This document shows, in pieces, positions 61,185 to 64,000 of a stretch of 64,000 bases of DNA; the stretch's first letter is position 1, and every line of letters begins with the position of its first letter. This stretch comes from Pseudomonas entomophila (GTDB lineage Bacteria > Pseudomonadota > Gammaproteobacteria > Pseudomonadales > Pseudomonadaceae), in assembly GCF_013523125.1 (NCBI RefSeq), contig NZ_JAAMQJ010000020.1:19726-83725 (forward strand), written 5' to 3'. Under the pieces are notes generated by a model, which saw only the letters and a program-made list of their open reading frames with translations, was not told the DNA's origin and searched no databases. Made by a program: the position numbers and the translations under genes.

Positions 61185-62186
61185 ATGATTCCTAAGGTTC
61201 TCCAGCTTCCCCGAAACCTCAATGGCCGCGACTTTGTTGTCGGAGACATTCACTTCAAAACCACGGATCTACATCGCGGATTGCATGCTGTGGGGTTCGA
61301 CAGGACGAAGGATCGCTTGGTCGCGGTGGGTGATGTCATAGACCGCGGGCCCGGCGTGATGGACGGCCTGAAGCTGCTGGGTGAACCTTGGTTTTTTAGT
61401 GTTCAGGGCAACCACGAACGGATGCTGATCGACACCTATCAGGCTAAGCCTGAAGCTCGCTATTCGGCGCATGGCGCGGGCTGGTGGATGACCATCGCTG
61501 ATGAGTCCAAAGGGATGATCGTCGACAAGCTTCGAGACCTGCCGATCTGCATTGAGATTGAGTCCGTGCGAGGGGTAGTCGGTGTCGTTCATGCTGATGT
61601 GCCCTTCGGTATGACCTGGTCGACCTTTGTCACCCAGCTCGACAACACCGCGATTGAGGAGATCGCTCTGTGGGGGCGAGATCGCATTGTTAAGCACCAT
61701 CGTGAAGGCGTCCCGGGCGTATGGCGGGTCTGCACCGGGCATACGTGGATTCCGCGACCTCTGAGGTTGGGCAACGTGCTGGCGCTGGATGTCACCGGCG
61801 GCTCCGACGGTTCGCTGGCCATCTACAGCATTCAGGAAGACAAAATCTTCATTGATGGTGTTGCTACGTCGGTCGACCAGGTTGAATACTTGAGCGAGCA
61901 GCTTCAGGAGCTTGAGCTGCGTGCAGGGGATCTCAAGACTACGGTGAACAGTAACAAGCTCATCGAGACACAGGTAATGGCCGCGGAGCTGGAGTCGGTG
62001 GTGAAGCTGGTCAATTCAATGTGGCAAGACGTTCGCGAAGGCGTTGAGGAGCAGCAACGGCTAGTCAACGCACTGCATGGTCTGAGTCTTACGACTGGTG
62101 AGCGTCGGGGGGCCAAGATCGACGAGCTATGCGCCAGGTATGAGAACACACAGGTCGAAGGGCTTCTTCGACGATTGTTAGATTAA
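61185..62186 (+). CDS. Metallophosphoesterase, PP1-like, copy 2
   Basis: Phosphatase of 333 residues from the ATG at 61185 (MIPKVLQLPRNLNGRDFVVG); the frame opens 40 codons earlier, but those residues have no match in the first copy. Same active-site set: GDIH, GDVIDRG, GNHE, HADVP, GHTWIP. Most of the protein aligns with the first copy residue for residue, apart from scattered changes and the C-terminal helices (QLQELELRAGDLKTTVNSNK). The two copies arose by duplication and have diverged, which suggests different targets or an antagonist pair. Upstream is the 20-bp inverted repeat. Confidence 0.82.
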   Translation: MIPKVLQLPRNLNGRDFVVGDIHFKTTDLHRGLHAVGFDRTKDRLVAVGDVIDRGPGVMDGLKLLGEPWFFSVQGNHERMLIDTYQAKPEARYSAHGAGWWMTIADESKGMIVDKLRDLPICIEIESVRGVVGVVHADVPFGMTWSTFVTQLDNTAIEEIALWGRDRIVKHHREGVPGVWRVCTGHTWIPRPLRLGNVLALDVTGGSDGSLAIYSIQEDKIFIDGVATSVDQVEYLSEQLQELELRAGDLKTTVNSNKLIETQVMAAELESVVKLVNSMWQDVREGVEEQQRLVNALHGLSLTTGERRGAKIDELCARYENTQVEGLLRRLLD

Positions 62187-62195
62187 GAATGTTTT

Positions 62196-62327
62196 ATGGA
62201 ATACGTGATGAGCATCAGCCAGGCACGTCGACGGTTTCGTCGCGTGATCAAGCTCGCAGAGAAAGGTCATACGTTCATTTTGACTCGATGTGGTAAGCCA
62301 GTATGTCGGTTGGAGCTCGACGAGTAG
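62196..62327 (+). CDS. Phd/YefM-type antitoxin-like protein, orphan
   Basis: A 43-residue protein (MEYVMSISQARRRFRRVIKL ... AEKGHTFILTRCGKPVCRLE) with the shape of the DNA-binding half of Phd/YefM antitoxins, namely SISQAR followed by TFILTRCGKPVCRLE. A full antitoxin has about 80 residues and an added toxin-binding tail, which is absent here. No toxin gene (Doc or YoeB) follows; hairpin repeat D begins 20 bases on. The second phosphatase ends nine bases before, so they may be co-transcribed. Likely a remnant or a stand-alone regulator. Confidence 0.55.
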   Translation: MEYVMSISQARRRFRRVIKLAEKGHTFILTRCGKPVCRLELDE

Positions 62328-62347
62328 GCATACAGAGCTTTCCAGGA

Positions 62348-62443
62348 CGTGCCCATTAGGTCGGCTCTCGTGAACCAAGCCGGCCGCTTCGCTTTCGGCT
62401 TGGCCCTCCGCGCTTCATCCTCACGCCCTCGCGCCCCGCTTGC
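62348..62443 (+). repeat. Multi-hairpin intergenic repeat, copy D
   Basis: The most diverged copy: GGCTCTCGTGAACC then CCAAGCCG (62375-62382)/CGGCTTGG (62396-62403), ending CGCGCCCCGCTTGC. It still keeps the main stem and the terminal CGCTTGC; the first hairpin is weakened. Confidence 0.7.
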
Positions 62444-62780
62444 ACGCGGCACCCGTACCAGATTCAGGTCGAGTATTTTCGTAGATCATTCAGTGGCGAC
62501 TAGGCTATAGGCGCCAGCGATTGAGTGCCCTGAACTCATATCCAAATATACCCTTCAGTCGCTCAATGACTCCTGGTTGCCCTGAGTGACGAGCTGCCTC
62601 GAGTTTCTGGATCTTTGTGATCATTCTGACGATGCCTTCCCTTGCGCGCTGCCGACTTCCTGTCCTTTTCATTCATGCCTCGAGATGGGGTGGATAGCGT
62701 CTCGCGAGCTTGACCCTAGCATTTTGGCAAACGACGCGCCTATCCCATCAGACACAATGATTTGTCCTGGTACGGAAAAA

Positions 62781-62796
62781 CTGTATATGCATACAG
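62781..62796. promoter_or_regulatory. LexA box 1
   Basis: CTGTATATGCATACAG is a perfect match to the CTG-N10-CAG SOS operator. AT-rich flanks (GGAAAAA on the left, TTTTTCC on the right) extend the symmetry. On either strand no gene with a clear ribosome site follows within 100 bases. Confidence 0.7.
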
Positions 62797-63013
62797 TGTA
62801 TTTTTCCTGCCCGTAAATTTGATACCTCAGAGCACTCTGCCGTCTCATAACTGTCCAGAAAAGGCAGTATAGATAGCTTGAAAGGCCCGTGTTTTGGGGT
62901 TTACGAGAAATTATGGGGCTTGGACGGCATGTCCGGTTCCATGCCGTGCTACCAGCGCCAGCGATGCAAAAACAGCTCAATCGGTATGCGTTCTTCCGTA
63001 ACCGATAGGCACA

Positions 63014-63029
63014 CTGTATATATATACAG
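63014..63029. promoter_or_regulatory. LexA box 2
   Basis: CTGTATATATATACAG is a perfect SOS operator followed by TTATTTTTATG. It lies 175 bases before the Sir2 start, and 8 bases before a short 18-codon frame, so it may place either under DNA-damage control. Confidence 0.75.
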
Positions 63030-63037
63030 TTATTTTT

Positions 63038-63094
63038 ATGTGGATTGCCCTTACATGGTCTTACCTGTGTCTTAGCGCCAGCTTGATTTTCTAG
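63038..63094 (+). CDS. Very short hydrophobic frame after LexA box
   Basis: Eighteen codons, MWIALTWSYLCLSASLIF, starting 8 bases after the SOS operator. It is hydrophobic like type I toxin peptides (TisB), but there is no ribosome site, so translation is doubtful and it may be chance. Confidence 0.2.
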   Translation: MWIALTWSYLCLSASLIF

Positions 63095-63203
63095 ACACTC
63101 ATACGATTTACACAAACGCTGCTGCTCGATCCTTCAGCATTGCACAATGACCAAACAGGTAGGCTCGGGTAACCTCAAGGGAACGAATTTCCGAGACATC
63201 TCA

Positions 63204-63896
63204 ATGCCGCTCACTACCATCGCCAGGCTGCTGCAGGAGGCGACGCATGTTGTCGTTTTCACCGGCGCCGGTGTTTCCGCCGAGAGTGGAATCCCAACGT
63301 TCAGAGATGCATTGACCGGTCTCTGGTCTCGATTCGACCCTGCCAAACTGGCAACTGCCGAAGCATTCCGAGAGGATCCTAGTCTCTGCTGGGGGTGGTA
63401 TGAGTCTCGAAGGCTGAAAGTGCTCCAAGCACAGCCAAATGCAGCTCATCTCGCGATAGCAGAGCTCGCTAAATACGTTCCTAAGCTGACAGTCGTAACT
63501 CAGAATGTGGATGAGCTGCACGAGCGAGCTGGCAGCCAAGACGTGATCCACCTTCACGGCAGCCTTCACTCCCCCAGGTGCATTGACTGTGGCAATGCTC
63601 ACATGACACCCCTTCCTTCTGATGAATTACCCGTGGATGGTTGCCGTCTTGAGCCACCGCGGTGCGATGCATGCAATGGGTACGTCAGACCTGGAGTCGT
63701 TTGGTTCGGAGAAATGCTTCCGGAAGCAGCCTGGAGCGCTGGCCTTGCGGCTACAGGTGACTGTGACCTGTTTTTCTCGATCGGTACGTCCGGGGTCGTT
63801 TATCCAGCCGCGGAACTGCCCCTGCGTGCCCTAGGGGCTGGTGCCACGGTAGTTCATGTCAACCCGGTACGGTTGGCGGTCTCAGTGACCAAGTGC
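63204..63896 (+). pseudogene. Sir2-family NAD-dependent deacylase, C-terminus cut off by IS
   Basis: CobB-type sirtuin, about 231 residues before the junction. I start at MPLTTIARLLQEATHVVVFT (63204); an upstream in-frame ATG (63147) is possible. NAD motif GAGVSAESGIPTFRD, TQNVDELH, catalytic His in IHLHGSLHS, zinc cysteines in RCIDCGN and RCDACNG, and the SIGTSGVVYPAA and VHVNPVRLAVSV stretches are all intact. After VNPVRLAVSV the sequence passes into IS DNA (CNTRG), so the last 20 to 30 residues are missing. The SOS boxes upstream may control it. Lone CobB-type enzymes are metabolic; a defence role is not implied by the domain alone. Confidence 0.8.
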
Positions 63897-64000
63897 AACA
63901 CCCGAGGTAAGGTGCTGCATGACTACTCACTACACCCACTTGACCATCGAAGAGCGCGTAACGCTAATGATCATGCGTATGCAAGGCGCCTCGCTGCGAG
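63893..64000 (+). mobile_element. IS30-family insertion sequence, left end, partial
   Basis: Sequence change inside the Sir2 gene; the left inverted repeat probably begins near 63893 (GTGCAACACCCGAGG). The transposase gene starts 26 bases on and runs off the window. The right end and target duplication are not visible. Confidence 0.75.
63919..64000 (+). CDS. IS30-family transposase (partial)
   Basis: The first 27 residues, MTTHYTHLTIEERVTLMIMR and on, match the start of IS30-type transposases (helix-turn-helix N-terminus, typically TYTHLTxEERxxI). The rest lies beyond the right edge, so the DDE catalytic motif cannot be seen. It inserts into the Sir2 gene in the same direction. Confidence 0.8.
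   Translation, partial: MTTHYTHLTIEERVTLMIMRMQGASLR

Larger units (their letters stand above)
62444..63203. other. Gene-poor stretch with LexA boxes
   Basis: 760 bases with no convincing gene before the Sir2 gene, except an 18-codon frame. Two perfect LexA boxes are the main feature. The left part (62444-62780) shows nothing I can support. Confidence 0.5.

Noticed and set aside
51897..62443. Integron attC sites
   Set aside because: No intI gene in the window and no GTTRRRY-type core at the ends of the repeats; only the cassette-like placement is similar.
43000..64000. CRISPR array
   Set aside because: No set of short direct repeats with regular spacers was seen; the four hairpin repeats are too far apart and intergenic.

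Overview
The window looks like a Pseudomonas chromosome of the P. putida type. Codon use is GC-rich, there are short inverted REP elements of the kind common in that group (cores near 5071-5163 and 42852-42879), and the proteins are typical of the group: PcaI/PcaJ-like CoA-transferase subunits, GlxA-family regulators and a PfeR/PfeS/PfeA enterobactin-uptake set. All calls come from reading the sequence and translated frames. No database search was run.

Bases 1 to about 42.7 kb are ordinary accessory metabolism, packed into operons. (1) 1-7.2 kb, minus strand: a peptide/opine-type ABC importer operon (fused double ATPase, two permeases, lipoprotein binding protein) led by an acyl-CoA-dehydrogenase-family enzyme and a class II aldolase. 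(2) 7.4-10.5 kb: a LysR regulator divergent from two sulfonate-type periplasmic binding proteins that have no permease or ATPase beside them. (3) 10.4-17.9 kb: an ArsR regulator, an Old Yellow Enzyme, an isochorismatase-like hydrolase, two GlxA/AraC regulators, an EamA exporter and a GABA-type permease. (4) 18.0-31.8 kb: a ProX/ProW/ProW/ProV-type betaine importer divergent from a GntR regulator. After that come a DAO-family oxidoreductase, an MFS transporter, a DapA-family lyase/aldolase, an aldehyde dehydrogenase, a MOSC-ferredoxin-reductase fusion and pcaIJ-like genes. Together they look like import and stepwise breakdown of a small amine or betaine to a keto acid and a CoA ester. (5) 32.0-38.8 kb: pfeRSA-like regulation and uptake of a catecholate siderophore, followed by a DUF3649-PepSY-DUF3325 membrane set. 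(6) 38.9-42.7 kb: a GGDEF-EAL protein, a DUF2218 protein and a small membrane protein.

From about 43.1 kb to the right edge the composition and gene content change to a genomic island. It opens with three overlapping genes (about 487, 865 and 219 residues). Two are tyrosine recombinases and the third is a small companion protein, and the arrangement resembles the Gamma-Mobile-Trio (GmtY-GmtZ-GmtX). The cargo follows: a decayed RecD2-like helicase, unknown small genes, a DUF262 protein, a 1447-residue NACHT-type NTPase with a C-terminal PD-(D/E)XK nuclease-like motif between two small genes, a membrane protein divergent from a double-HTH regulator, two paralogous metallophosphatases, a lone Phd/YefM-like antitoxin, two LexA boxes, and a Sir2 deacylase cut by an IS30-family element at the window edge.

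The most unusual signals are in the island. The NACHT-nuclease cluster at 52.1-57.4 kb is a candidate anti-phage system. Four copies of a roughly 100-115 nt multi-hairpin intergenic repeat (51.9, 57.4, 58.95 and 62.35 kb) share stems whose sequences covary, and they sit at the borders between cargo modules.
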